NCBI RefSeq assembly: GCF_013033515.1
Contig: NZ_WQEG01000010.1
Span: 1-64,000 of the forward strand
Reading direction: 5' to 3'
DNA from: Ruegeria sp. HKCCA6707
GTDB taxonomy: Bacteria; Pseudomonadota; Alphaproteobacteria; Rhodobacterales; Rhodobacteraceae
DNA length: 64,000 bases
The position numbers and the translations under genes are program-made. The stretch's first letter is position 1; each line of letters starts with the position of its first letter. Of the stretch, positions 25,462-34,005 are shown one piece after another. Under the pieces are notes generated by a model. The model had not been told where the DNA came from. It did no database searches and was given only the letters and a program-made list of their open reading frames with translations.

Positions 25462-26319
25462 ATGAAACTTTCGCGCTATGGTGACCGTTATGGTCGCAAA
25501 ATCCCTTGCATAATCGACGACGAAGGCGTTCCACGGGATGCATCTTCTCTTGTCGAGGATTTTGGGCCCCGCACATTGTCGCCTGAACTGCTGGATCAAC
25601 TGGCCGCCACGGATCCGAAATCACTGCCGGTCGCCGATGTGGAAGGCAAGCGCCTGGCGCCGCCCATCGCGCAGCCGTTCAATATCTGGTGTGTTGGTCT
25701 GAACTATTCCGATCACGCGGCTGAAGCAGGGTTGCCCGTGCCGGAAGAGCCCATTTTGTTCAACAAATCCACGGTGACTTATTGCGGCCCGAATGATCAG
25801 ATCCTGAAATCCCCGCAGATGACCAAGCTGGATTGGGAAGTCGAGCTTGGGATCATCATCGGCAAACCAGCGCTGAACATCACCAAAGATCAGGCGATGG
25901 ATCACATTGCCGGGTTTGTTCTGGTCAACGACATCTCGGAACGCGCCTGGCAGATGGAACGGTCCGGCCAATGGGTCAAAGGAAAAAGCTTTCCCAATTT
26001 CTGCCCGACAGGTCCGTTTCTGGCTACCAAGGACGAGGTCTCGGACGTTCAGAATCTGAATATGTGGTTGGATGTGAACGGGAAGCGGATGCAGACCGGT
26101 TCGACCTCGACGATGATTTTCGATGTGACGACGATTGTCAGCTACATGTCCGAGTTCACGCGGCTTGAAGCCGGAGACCTGATTTGCACCGGCACCCCGC
26201 CGGGCGTGGGTGCGGGGATGAAGCCTCAGGTCTGGCTGAACGAAGGTGATGTCGTGCGGCTCGGCATCGACGAATTGGGCGAGCAATCCCAGACCGTTAC
26301 AGCTTTTGGGGGCGTGTGA
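25462..26319 (+). CDS. Fumarylacetoacetate hydrolase family protein, diketo-acid hydrolase type
   Basis: 285 aa from ATG at 25462, one base after the enolase-like stop. C-terminal FAH fold: WCVGLNYSDHAAEAG, PILFNKSTVTYCGPNDQI, metal ligands in LDWEVELGIIIGK and GFVLVNDISERAWQ, KSFPNFCPTGPFL, CTGTPPGVGAGMKPQVWLNEGDVV. Resembles hydrolases that split 2,4-diketo-3-deoxy sugar acids into pyruvate and a hydroxy acid (L-fucose and L-rhamnose oxidative routes). The SDRs beside it could supply the 4-keto group, and the enolase-like protein the deoxy acid. Confidence 0.87.
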   Translation: MKLSRYGDRYGRKIPCIIDDEGVPRDASSLVEDFGPRTLSPELLDQLAATDPKSLPVADVEGKRLAPPIAQPFNIWCVGLNYSDHAAEAGLPVPEEPILFNKSTVTYCGPNDQILKSPQMTKLDWEVELGIIIGKPALNITKDQAMDHIAGFVLVNDISERAWQMERSGQWVKGKSFPNFCPTGPFLATKDEVSDVQNLNMWLDVNGKRMQTGSTSTMIFDVTTIVSYMSEFTRLEAGDLICTGTPPGVGAGMKPQVWLNEGDVVRLGIDELGEQSQTVTAFGGV

Positions 26320-27068
26320 TGAACAGCTATGATTTTTCCGGCAAAGTGGCCGCAATCACCGGTGGTGCAAACGGGATTGGCGCTGCTGTGGCCGACCGGC
26401 TTTTGCAATCGGGGGCACGTGTTGCGATTTGGGATCTGGATATCTCCGAGCCCGAAGACCGCCTGAAGGCCTATGCAAAGGGCCAACTGCTTGCGGTGCA
26501 GACCGATGTAAGTGATCTGGCCAGTGTTGAGGCCGCTTTGGCGACCACCGAGGCCAGTTTTGGCAAGGTCGATGTCTTGGTCAACAGCGCCGGGATAGCG
26601 GGGCCAACGTCAACTTTGGCCGAATACCCTGCCGATGCCTGGCGCGCGGTGCAGGTGGTCAACGTCGACGGCACCTTCAACACCTGCCGGGCGGTCAGCA
26701 AGGGCATGATGGCCCGCAATTATGGGCGGATCGTCAACATCGCCTCGGTCGCCGGGAAAGAGGGCAATCCGAACGCATCGGCCTATTCAGCGTCAAAGGC
26801 GGCTGTGATTGCCTTGACCAAATCGCTTGGCAAAGAGCTGGCGGGTCACGACATCGCCGTCAACTGCGTCACGCCTGCGGCGGCCAAGACACGGATTTTC
26901 GATCAGGTCTCGGATGACTTTGTGCAATTCATGCTGTCCAAGATCCCGCGCGGTCGTTTTGTGACCGTCGATGAGATCGCCAATATGGTGGTCTGGATGG
27001 CGTCCGAGGAGAACTCATTCACCACAGGTGCGGTGTTTGATCTGTCCGGCGGGCGGGCAACCTATTGA
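26319..27068 (+). CDS. SDR-family oxidoreductase, candidate keto-deoxy-acid dehydrogenase
   Basis: 249 aa from ATG at 26319, which shares one base with the preceding TGA. KVAAITGGANGIGAAVADRL, LVNSAGIAGPTST, NIASVAGKEGNPNASAYSASKAAV (Ser, Tyr, Lys), terminal FDLSGGRATY. Related in pattern to SDRs that oxidise C4 of 2-keto-3-deoxy-L-fuconate or -rhamnonate, which matches the neighbouring FAH-type hydrolase. Assignment of that step is inference. Confidence 0.87.
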   Translation: MNSYDFSGKVAAITGGANGIGAAVADRLLQSGARVAIWDLDISEPEDRLKAYAKGQLLAVQTDVSDLASVEAALATTEASFGKVDVLVNSAGIAGPTSTLAEYPADAWRAVQVVNVDGTFNTCRAVSKGMMARNYGRIVNIASVAGKEGNPNASAYSASKAAVIALTKSLGKELAGHDIAVNCVTPAAAKTRIFDQVSDDFVQFMLSKIPRGRFVTVDEIANMVVWMASEENSFTTGAVFDLSGGRATY

Positions 27069-27823
27069 CGGGCTCCGTCCCCATATCACCTCGTTTGACG
27101 GGCATGACGGTCTGCGTCACCGCCGCAGGGCAGGGTATAGGGCGCGCGATTGCTGAACGCATGATTGCCGAAGGGGCCGAGGTTCACGCATCGGACCTTG
27201 ACGTCGATCTGTTGCAAGGGCTTGGGGCCGCGTCACTAACGGCGGTGGATGCCACCGACCCAAAGCAGGTTGACCACTGGATTGGCGCCTTCGAGAGGAT
27301 AGATGTGCTAGTCCATGCGGTGGGCTATGTGCATCACGGCACAATCGAGGAATGTTCGATTGATGATTGGCGCCGGTCTCAGTCGATCTGCCTGGATAGC
27401 GCCTTTTATGCGATCAAATCGGCAGTTCCGAAAATGCGGGGCGGGGGCGGCAGTATTGTTCTGATCGCGTCGATTGCGTCATCCATCAAAGGCTATCCGA
27501 ACCGTGCTGCATATGGGGCGGCAAAGGGCGGTGTCATTGGTTTGATGAAAGCCTGCGCTGCCGACTACCTGAAGGACGGAATCCGGGTGAACGCAATTTG
27601 CCCCGGTGTCGTGGATACACCGTCGCTGCGTCAGCGGATCGCCGATCTCGCTGACGAGGCAGGTGGGTTGGATCAGGCCGAAAAGCTGTTTCTGGATCGC
27701 CAACCTGCCGGAAGATTTGCCGCGCCCGAAGAGATCGCGGGAACCTGCGCCTGGCTAGCCTCAACAGATGGTGCGTTTGTGACGGGTCAGGCCGTACAGG
27801 TCGACGGGGGCATAATGATCTAA
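27065..27823 (+). CDS. SDR-family oxidoreductase
   Basis: 252 aa from TTG at 27065, which overlaps the previous stop (TTGA). The family start PRLTGMTVCVTAAGQGIGRAIAERM lies 10 residues in; an internal ATG at 27104 would cut into the first strand and has no ribosome site. LVHAVGYVHHGT, LIASIASSIKG, RAAYGAAKGGVIGL, VDGGIMI complete the SDR pattern. Second dehydrogenase in the operon; perhaps oxidises the sugar or lactol before dehydration. Confidence 0.85.
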   Translation: MTGSVPISPRLTGMTVCVTAAGQGIGRAIAERMIAEGAEVHASDLDVDLLQGLGAASLTAVDATDPKQVDHWIGAFERIDVLVHAVGYVHHGTIEECSIDDWRRSQSICLDSAFYAIKSAVPKMRGGGGSIVLIASIASSIKGYPNRAAYGAAKGGVIGLMKACAADYLKDGIRVNAICPGVVDTPSLRQRIADLADEAGGLDQAEKLFLDRQPAGRFAAPEEIAGTCAWLASTDGAFVTGQAVQVDGGIMI

Positions 27824-27866
27824 AACCAAGACCGGACAACTACATAATCTCAGAGGAGGCGAGAAA

Positions 27867-29135
27867 ATGACGAAGTTTGGGAAACTATTGCTGGGAACAA
27901 CCCTGGCGGCCACAACAACCTATGCGACGAGTGTAGTGGCCGAACCCAAGACCAACATGATGCACCAGTGGGCCCAAGGGTCCGAGGCTGCTGCGATTGC
28001 CAAGCTGGGTGAGATGTTTGAAGCCCAGGGCGGAACATGGAACCAGACAGCGATTTCGGGGCATACTTCGAACACTCTGGCCAAGTTGCGGTCGGATGTC
28101 GTTGCGGGCAATGCGCCTGCTGCGGTGCAGTTGAAAGGCCCGGAAATCGCCGAGTGGAACGCGACCGGCGCGACTGCAAATCTGGATGCCGTTGCTGCGG
28201 CCGAAGGGTGGGATGACGTTGTAGCGCCCGAACTTGTTTCGGTGATGAAGCCCACCGGCAACTGGGTTGCGGCCCCGATGAACATCCACCGCGTCAACTG
28301 GCTGTACAGCTCGCCGAAAATTCTGAACGAGCTTGGCCTTGAAGTGCCCAAAACCTGGGATGAGTTCAATGCTGCATGCGACAAGATCATCGAGGCCGGA
28401 TATGTCTGCATCGCCCATGGTGCGGCGGATTGGTCGGATACGACCACCTTTGACAGTGTTGTCTATGGTATGGATATCGACCTCTATCGCAAAGCCTTCC
28501 AGGAGGCGGATGTCGAAGCCATGCGCAGTCAGGGCATGATCGACGCCTTTGCACAGCTGCGCAAAATGGTCGGTTACATGGATGACGGCATCAATGGCCG
28601 CTCGTGGGAGCAGTCGATGACGATGACCATGACCGGTGAAGCCGCGTTCTTCCTGATGGGAGACTGGACGGTGGCCTCGGCCAATCTTGCCGGGTTCAAG
28701 GAAGGTGTCGACTATTTCTGCGACCAAACCCCTGTAAATTGGGGCGGAGACGGGTTTATCCTGAACGCGGACTCGGTGGTGTTCTTCAACCAAAAAGACG
28801 AGGATTATGTTGAGGGCCAAAAGCTGTTGGCCAGCATCATTATGTCGCCCGAGTTCCAGGTGACGTTCAACGTTGCCAAAGGGTCGATCCCGTCGCGTAC
28901 CGATGTTGATCTGTCCGAAGGCGGCTTCACTCAGTGTCAGCAGAAGGGTCTGGAAGACCTGAAAGCTTCGGTCGAACAAGGCACACTGGTCCGTTCGATG
29001 GCCCACAACATGACCGTGCTGCAGAAATACCGCGGCGCCATGATGGAGGTGATCACTGAATTCGTCGCTGACGATTCGATCACGCCCGAAGAAGCGGCCA
29101 ACCAATTGGCTGACGCTGTCGAACTGCAAAGCTAA
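27867..29135 (+). CDS. CUT1-type sugar-binding protein of an ABC transporter
   Basis: 422 aa. Leader MTKFGKLLLGTTLAATTTYATSVVA directs export. Then a type II binding fold: MMHQWAQGSEAAAIAKLGEMFEAQGGTW, LKGPEIAEWNATGATANLD, NIHRVNWLYSSPKILNELGLEVPKTWDEF, TGEAAFFLMGDWTVASANL, FNVAKGSIPSRTDVDL. Similar to glucose/mannose-type binding proteins. Strong ribosome site GAGGAGGCG. Imports the substrate of the surrounding operon, ligand unknown. Confidence 0.92.
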   Translation: MTKFGKLLLGTTLAATTTYATSVVAEPKTNMMHQWAQGSEAAAIAKLGEMFEAQGGTWNQTAISGHTSNTLAKLRSDVVAGNAPAAVQLKGPEIAEWNATGATANLDAVAAAEGWDDVVAPELVSVMKPTGNWVAAPMNIHRVNWLYSSPKILNELGLEVPKTWDEFNAACDKIIEAGYVCIAHGAADWSDTTTFDSVVYGMDIDLYRKAFQEADVEAMRSQGMIDAFAQLRKMVGYMDDGINGRSWEQSMTMTMTGEAAFFLMGDWTVASANLAGFKEGVDYFCDQTPVNWGGDGFILNADSVVFFNQKDEDYVEGQKLLASIIMSPEFQVTFNVAKGSIPSRTDVDLSEGGFTQCQQKGLEDLKASVEQGTLVRSMAHNMTVLQKYRGAMMEVITEFVADDSITPEEAANQLADAVELQS

Positions 29136-29147
29136 GCAGCGCAGCCT

Positions 29148-29183
29148 GATCCGTGCCGGCACCCTTCCAAGCCGGCACGGATC
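29148..29183 (+). terminator. Strong hairpin after the binding-protein gene
   Basis: GATCCGTGCCGGC and GCCGGCACGGATC form a perfect 13-bp stem with a 10-base loop, 13 bases after the binding-protein stop. No T-run. Like the stem at 15087 it probably stabilises the binding-protein mRNA relative to the permease part. Confidence 0.65.
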
Positions 29184-29212
29184 GATCACGCATGTGACCT
29201 CAAGGAACCGGA

Positions 29213-30136
29213 ATGGCTAGATCCTCAAAACCGGCTGCACAGGGCCTGTTTCAACGACTATCCGGGTGGACACCGCAATTGGTGCTTGTCCCGACTTTGC
29301 TGGCGGCTTTTGTCTATGTCGTTGTCTTCTCGCTTTGGACGCTGTGGATTTCGATCTCGCAATCCACATTGCTGCCGAACATGGCCTATGGTGGCTTTGG
29401 CGAATATGCCGCGTTGTGGCAAAGCAAACGTTGGATCGTCGCCTATCAGAACCTGTTCCTGTTCGGGACGCTTTATGTTCTGGGTTCGCTGATTGTCGGA
29501 ACACTGCTGGCGATTCTGATCGATCAGCGCGTCAAGTTCGAGTCGGTCTGGCGCACCATTTTCCTTTATCCGCTGGCGATTTCGTTCATCGTAACCGGAA
29601 CAGTCTGGCGCTGGATCTTCCACCCGCAAACCGGGGTAGAGCGCGCTTTGAACGATCTGGGGTGGATCAGCGCGCAGTTTGATTGGATCACCGACCGCGA
29701 TATGGCGCTGTATGTCGTCGTCTTTACCGGCATTTGGCACGCGTCAGGCTTTGCCATGGCGCTTGTGCTTGCGGGGCTGCGTTCGGTCGATAGCGACCTG
29801 ATCAAAGCGGCGCAGATCGATGGAGCCTCAATGGCGCGCACCTATCGGCGCGTGGTCCTGCCAACGATCTGGCCGATCTTTGTCGCTGTCACTGTCGTTC
29901 TGCTGCAATTCGCCATCAAAACCTACGACCTTGTCGTGGCTCTGACCCAAGGGGGGCCGGGCGTGGCCACGACGGTTCCAGCAATTGTGGTTTATGACCT
30001 GATGTTCCAGCGCGGTCAGATCGCACAGGGTGCCGCCGCTGCGGTGATGATCCTGGTCGCGCTGGCGCTGGTCTTGGTGCCCTACCTGATCTGGTCGATT
30101 TGGAGAGACAAGCAGGGGAAAAGAACACATGGCTGA
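29213..30136 (+). CDS. CUT1-type sugar ABC permease (MalF/UgpA-like)
   Basis: 307 aa membrane protein. PQLVLVPTLLAAFVYVVVFSLWTLWISIS is the first membrane segment; the EAA loop reads LRSVDSDLIKAAQIDGASMARTYRRVVLPTIWPI; six hydrophobic segments overall. Pairs with the permease that starts eight bases before its stop. Transports the ligand of the binding protein encoded upstream. Confidence 0.92.
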   Translation: MARSSKPAAQGLFQRLSGWTPQLVLVPTLLAAFVYVVVFSLWTLWISISQSTLLPNMAYGGFGEYAALWQSKRWIVAYQNLFLFGTLYVLGSLIVGTLLAILIDQRVKFESVWRTIFLYPLAISFIVTGTVWRWIFHPQTGVERALNDLGWISAQFDWITDRDMALYVVVFTGIWHASGFAMALVLAGLRSVDSDLIKAAQIDGASMARTYRRVVLPTIWPIFVAVTVVLLQFAIKTYDLVVALTQGGPGVATTVPAIVVYDLMFQRGQIAQGAAAAVMILVALALVLVPYLIWSIWRDKQGKRTHG

Positions 30137-31028
30137 AGTATCGCACCAGGCGTATGACCCTCTTGCCACTGGCAGCAAGACGCAACAGGCGCGGTCGCGG
30201 GGGATCGTCTATGTCCTGTTGACCTTCTTTGCACTGCTCTACCTGTCGCCGCTGCTGATTATCTTCATGAACACTTTCCGTCCGTTGGACGAGATCGTGC
30301 GCGAGGGCTTCATCTCGGTCCCTGACTCACTGTCGCTGAAATACTGGGGTGAGGCCTGGGGGTCGTTCTGTATCGGCGGAACATGTGAAGGCGTGTCGCG
30401 CTATTTCTCGAACACATTGCTGATGACAATCCCGGCCACGATCTTTTCGACCGCTTTGGGATTGGTCAACGGATACGCGCTGTCGAAATGGCGGTTTAAA
30501 TGCGATGCCTGGGTTTTTGGGCTGATCACTCTGGGTGTGTTCCTGCCCGCTCAGATGACCTTGCTTCCCTGGGCTTTTGTGCTGGGTCAGATTGGTCTGT
30601 CCAATACGATCATGGGGTTGGTTCTGGTGCATACCGTGCAGGGCACCAGCTTTACCACACTGTTCTGCCGGAACTATTTCGTGGCTGTCCCCGATGATCT
30701 GATCAAAGCCGCGCGGATCGACGGGGCCGGGTTCTGGCGCATCTTTCGTCGTATCATGCTGCCCCTCTCGCCACCGATCGTTATCGTCTGTGTGATCTGG
30801 CAGTTCACCGGGATCTGGAACGAGTTCCTGTTCGGCACCGTGTTCACCTCGGGTGAAAACCAGCCGATTACCGCCGCGATCGTTGCATTCTCGGGCTCGG
30901 GCACGGGCGAACGTCACTATAATGTCGAGGCTGCATCGGTCATCTTTGCCGCTTTGCCACCATTGTTCATCTATGTCCTTGGTGGAAAATACTTTGTTCG
31001 GGGTCTGACCTCGGGCGCCGTGAAATAG
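30129..31028 (+). CDS. CUT1-type sugar ABC permease (MalG/UgpE-like)
   Basis: 299 aa membrane protein overlapping the previous gene by eight bases. YVLLTFFALLYLSPLLIIFMNTFRPLDEI opens the protein; the EAA loop is VPDDLIKAARIDGAGFWRIFRRIMLPLSPPI. C-terminal YVLGGKYFVRGLTSGAVK is typical of MalG-like partners. Forms the translocation pore with the permease at 29213. Confidence 0.92.
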   Translation: MAEVSHQAYDPLATGSKTQQARSRGIVYVLLTFFALLYLSPLLIIFMNTFRPLDEIVREGFISVPDSLSLKYWGEAWGSFCIGGTCEGVSRYFSNTLLMTIPATIFSTALGLVNGYALSKWRFKCDAWVFGLITLGVFLPAQMTLLPWAFVLGQIGLSNTIMGLVLVHTVQGTSFTTLFCRNYFVAVPDDLIKAARIDGAGFWRIFRRIMLPLSPPIVIVCVIWQFTGIWNEFLFGTVFTSGENQPITAAIVAFSGSGTGERHYNVEAASVIFAALPPLFIYVLGGKYFVRGLTSGAVK

Positions 31029-31040
31029 AAAGGTCGGGCC

Positions 31041-32150
31041 ATGTCTTCCTTGCTGATCAGAAATCTTCGCAAAAGCTATGGTGCTGTAGAAGTTCTGAAG
31101 AATATCAATCTCGAGGCTGAATCAGGCGAGTTCGTCGCGCTTGTGGGGCCCTCGGGCTGCGGAAAATCCACTCTGCTGTCCATCATCGCGGGACTGGAAA
31201 GCGTCACCTCCGGTGAGGTGCTGATCGAAGACCGGGTGGTGAATGACGAAGCGCCAAAGGATCGGGACATCGCCATGGTGTTCCAATCCTATGCGCTCTA
31301 CCCGACCATGACGGTCCGGCAGAATATGACCTTTGGGATGGAGTGTCGGAATATCGACAAAGCCACCCAGGACAAGACGGTGCAGCGTGTCGCGGCGCTT
31401 TTGCAGATTGAGCCTCTGCTAGGTCGCAAACCCGCGCAGCTTTCGGGAGGTCAACGTCAGCGCGTTGCCATGGGCCGGGCGTTGGTGCGCGATCCCAAGC
31501 TGTTCCTGTTTGATGAGCCGCTGTCCAATCTGGATGCCAAGCTGCGGGTCGAGATGCGAAGCGAGATCAAGAAACTGCATCAAAGTGTCGGGCGCACGAC
31601 GGTATATGTCACCCATGACCAGATCGAAGCGATGACCCTGGCAACGCGCATTGCCGTGATGCATCAAGGGGTGCTTCAGCAATATGACACGCCCAAAGCG
31701 ATCTATGAGACCCCGGCAAACATGTTTGTTGCGGGCTTCATGGGCTCACCCAATATGAACTTTTTGTCCGCCAAGATCGCGTCCACTGCGGATGGGCTCG
31801 GGGTCGTGGTCAATGGGGGTGATGGCACGGTACTTCCGGTGCCCGCAGATCGTTATCAATCGTTGGAAAACGGCCAGGATGTGGTCTTTGGGGTGCGCCC
31901 CGAGCATTTCAGCCCGGCTCATGAACAACGGGCCGAGCGAAAAGGGCGCACAACAGTGTCCGTTCCGGTCACTGTCGACATGGATGAACCCACGGGATCC
32001 GAGACGATCCTCATGTCCAGAATCGCCGGGCAAGACGCTATACTTGTCTGCGAACCCGATGAAGCGCCAACGCCGGGAGAGACGATGGATTTTGCCATCG
32101 ACATGAGCAAGATCAGTTTGTTCGATACAAAATCAGAGCTTCGCCTGTGA
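31041..32150 (+). CDS. CUT1-type ABC transporter ATPase (MalK/UgpC-like)
   Basis: 369 aa. Walker A GPSGCGKST, Q-loop MVFQSYALYPTMTV, signature LSGGQRQRVAMGRAL, Walker B LFLFDEPLSNLDAKLRVEMR, His loop YVTHDQIEAMTLA. The C-terminal 130 residues form the MalK-type regulatory domain (VFGVRPEHFSPA). One copy works as a homodimer with the two permeases. The gene overlaps the next SDR start by four bases. Confidence 0.93.
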   Translation: MSSLLIRNLRKSYGAVEVLKNINLEAESGEFVALVGPSGCGKSTLLSIIAGLESVTSGEVLIEDRVVNDEAPKDRDIAMVFQSYALYPTMTVRQNMTFGMECRNIDKATQDKTVQRVAALLQIEPLLGRKPAQLSGGQRQRVAMGRALVRDPKLFLFDEPLSNLDAKLRVEMRSEIKKLHQSVGRTTVYVTHDQIEAMTLATRIAVMHQGVLQQYDTPKAIYETPANMFVAGFMGSPNMNFLSAKIASTADGLGVVVNGGDGTVLPVPADRYQSLENGQDVVFGVRPEHFSPAHEQRAERKGRTTVSVPVTVDMDEPTGSETILMSRIAGQDAILVCEPDEAPTPGETMDFAIDMSKISLFDTKSELRL

Positions 32151-32905
32151 CAACCGCAGATCTCCCGAGCGAAGACTTCAGCGGCAAACACGTCATCGTC
32201 ACCGGTGGCGCAACCGGTATCGGGGCCAGTATCGTCACGGCGTTTGCCCGGCAGAAAGCAAAGGTCTCATTTCTGGACAATAATGTCTTCGCAGGTGAAA
32301 GACTGGCGCAAAGCCTGGGCGATGACGTCCATTTTGCGGACGTTGACCTGAGTGATGTCGACCGTGCGCGCGATGCTATTGATCACCTATGTGAAACCGC
32401 AGGTCGCATAGACGTGTTGGTAAACAACGCAGCCAATGACACGCGCCATGCCACGCAGGATGTAACCCCGGAAAGCTGGCGCAACACTCTGGCGATCAAT
32501 CTGGATCACAAGTTTTTCTGCAGCCAAACTGTGCTGCCAAAGATGCAGATGCAAGGTCACGGCGTGATTCTGAATTTCGGATCCATCGCATGGCGTGTGG
32601 GCCTGGCCGATGCGGTTGGCTATGTCACCGCAAAAGCCGCAATAGAAGGTCTGACACGCGCTTTGGCGCAAGAGGGAGGCCCTTTTGGCGTGCGCGTAAA
32701 CTGTTTGCTGCCGGGTTTTGTCAGAACCGAAAGACAGGTCGAAAAGTGGCTGACACCTGAATCTTCCAAGCTGATCTTAGAACAGCAATGTCTGAAGCGC
32801 TTTATCGAGCCCGAAGAGATCGCGGACGTGGCCGTGTTTTTGTGTTCCGACGCCGCGCGCGCGATTACCAAACAGACCATTGTCGTGGATGCCGGTTGGT
32901 CTTAG
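32147..32905 (+). CDS. SDR-family oxidoreductase
   Basis: 252 aa from GTG at 32147, overlapping the ATPase stop (GTGA). KHVIVTGGATGIGASIV, LVNNAANDTRH, NFGSIAWRVGLADAVGYVTAKAAI (Ser, Tyr, Lys), terminal VVDAGWS. Third SDR of the operon. Its stop overlaps by three bases the stop of the convergent kinase gene, so no terminator sits between them. Confidence 0.86.
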   Translation: MTTADLPSEDFSGKHVIVTGGATGIGASIVTAFARQKAKVSFLDNNVFAGERLAQSLGDDVHFADVDLSDVDRARDAIDHLCETAGRIDVLVNNAANDTRHATQDVTPESWRNTLAINLDHKFFCSQTVLPKMQMQGHGVILNFGSIAWRVGLADAVGYVTAKAAIEGLTRALAQEGGPFGVRVNCLLPGFVRTERQVEKWLTPESSKLILEQQCLKRFIEPEEIADVAVFLCSDAARAITKQTIVVDAGWS

Positions 32906-33903
32906 AGAAAACTGTCCCGCAGCCGAGTAAGCAACTGGCTGATCCGATCTTCGGGAGATTCTATCAATCCAACAGCCACGGCGCGGACATGGCACCTGTT
33001 GTCGTCTGACAGGTATTCTACCGGCGACTTTCCATCGATCCGCGCCAGCATCAACGCAGGCAGTAACCTTGTGATCCGACGCTCGATCTCTGATGGATTG
33101 CCAAAGTCCAACGAGGGTACATAGGCCCCCCAGAAGCTTTCGATATTGGTCAAAAGCGTCTCGCGCGAGTCGGGTAGATGAAACGCCTTGAGCACCAGAT
33201 GGTTCAGGCAGAATGCCGGATCAAAGCTTGCATCACCCATCGTCGCACATTCGGCATCCAGAAAGATCGGATCAGATGCGCGGAACATAATGTTCTTGGG
33301 GCTGACATCGCCATGAACCAAGACCTGGTCGGCCTGATACAGCATCTCTGCTAGATCGTTTAAAGGCGCCTCCAAATCGGGATGCCGCCCTGCCGTAAAG
33401 GTCAGGTAAGGTTCGATCCGCAGTGCGCGGAAGTCGTCCCGATTGTTGAATGCGCCCCGGTCGAAATCGGGCATGGCAGAGGCCGCTTGCAGCATCCCCA
33501 AGAAACGTCCGACCTGGGCCGCCTCACCTTTGTCTGGCGCCGAGGCAAGCAAGGCGGCTTTCCAAAGATAGACATCGGGGCCGTCGACGAATTCCATCGC
33601 AAAGCCGTGCTGCGTCTGCGACCGCCCGAACAGTTTGACGGCACCTTGCGGATAGGTCTCAGCGGCGAATTGCAGCCACGCATATTCGGCGGCGTTGCGG
33701 TGCAAAGGCGCGGTCCAGTCTTCGACGACCTTTAGTTTTTCGAGTGCAAATTTGGCGCAAAGCGTTTGTCCGTTCAGGTCAAACCGCGCGATATCAGAGG
33801 CGACCCCACCTGTCAGGGGAACCACATTGGTGACATCTTCGGGCTGACCAAGTTGCAAGTCTTGGACCAGGTTTTTGCATCTGTCATCAATGGTAAGCGT
33901 CAC
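32902..33903 (-). CDS. APH/choline-kinase-fold phosphotransferase
   Basis: 333 aa from GTG at 33903, with CAGGA about ten bases upstream. Kinase-like fold: TGGVASDIARFDLNGQTLCAKFA (ATP-binding strands and Lys), VLVHGDVSPKNIMF (catalytic HGD..xxN) and IFLDAECATMGD (metal-binding Asp). The family phosphorylates hydroxyls of small molecules: aminoglycosides, choline, fructosamine, sugars. Promoter carries the same LacI-type palindrome as the sugar operon, so it more likely phosphorylates a pathway sugar or product than an antibiotic. Confidence 0.82.
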   Translation of the reverse strand: MTLTIDDRCKNLVQDLQLGQPEDVTNVVPLTGGVASDIARFDLNGQTLCAKFALEKLKVVEDWTAPLHRNAAEYAWLQFAAETYPQGAVKLFGRSQTQHGFAMEFVDGPDVYLWKAALLASAPDKGEAAQVGRFLGMLQAASAMPDFDRGAFNNRDDFRALRIEPYLTFTAGRHPDLEAPLNDLAEMLYQADQVLVHGDVSPKNIMFRASDPIFLDAECATMGDASFDPAFCLNHLVLKAFHLPDSRETLLTNIESFWGAYVPSLDFGNPSEIERRITRLLPALMLARIDGKSPVEYLSDDNRCHVRAVAVGLIESPEDRISQLLTRLRDSFL

Positions 33904-33921
33904 TTTGGTAGATTCCTGAGT

Positions 33922-33935
33922 TGTTCACGTGAACA
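33922..33935. promoter_or_regulatory. LacI-type operator TGTTCACGTGAACA
   Basis: Perfect 14-bp palindrome 19 bases before the kinase start and 70 bases before the divergent lacI-family gene. Identical to the site at 24102-24115. It suggests that the LacI protein controls the kinase, itself and the enolase-like operon. Confidence 0.7.
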
Positions 33936-34005
33936 TTTCCGGTTATTACTGGAAAGTCAAGCTGGTCTTGTGATCTAAATCCGAACAACCCGGTCAGGAG
34001 AGTTC

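Noticed and set aside
27885-29189. 434-residue minus-strand frame opposite the CUT1 binding-protein gene
   Set aside because: Antisense shadow: the plus strand encodes a clear exported binding protein, while the minus frame is rich in His/Arg/Gly with no recognisable motif.
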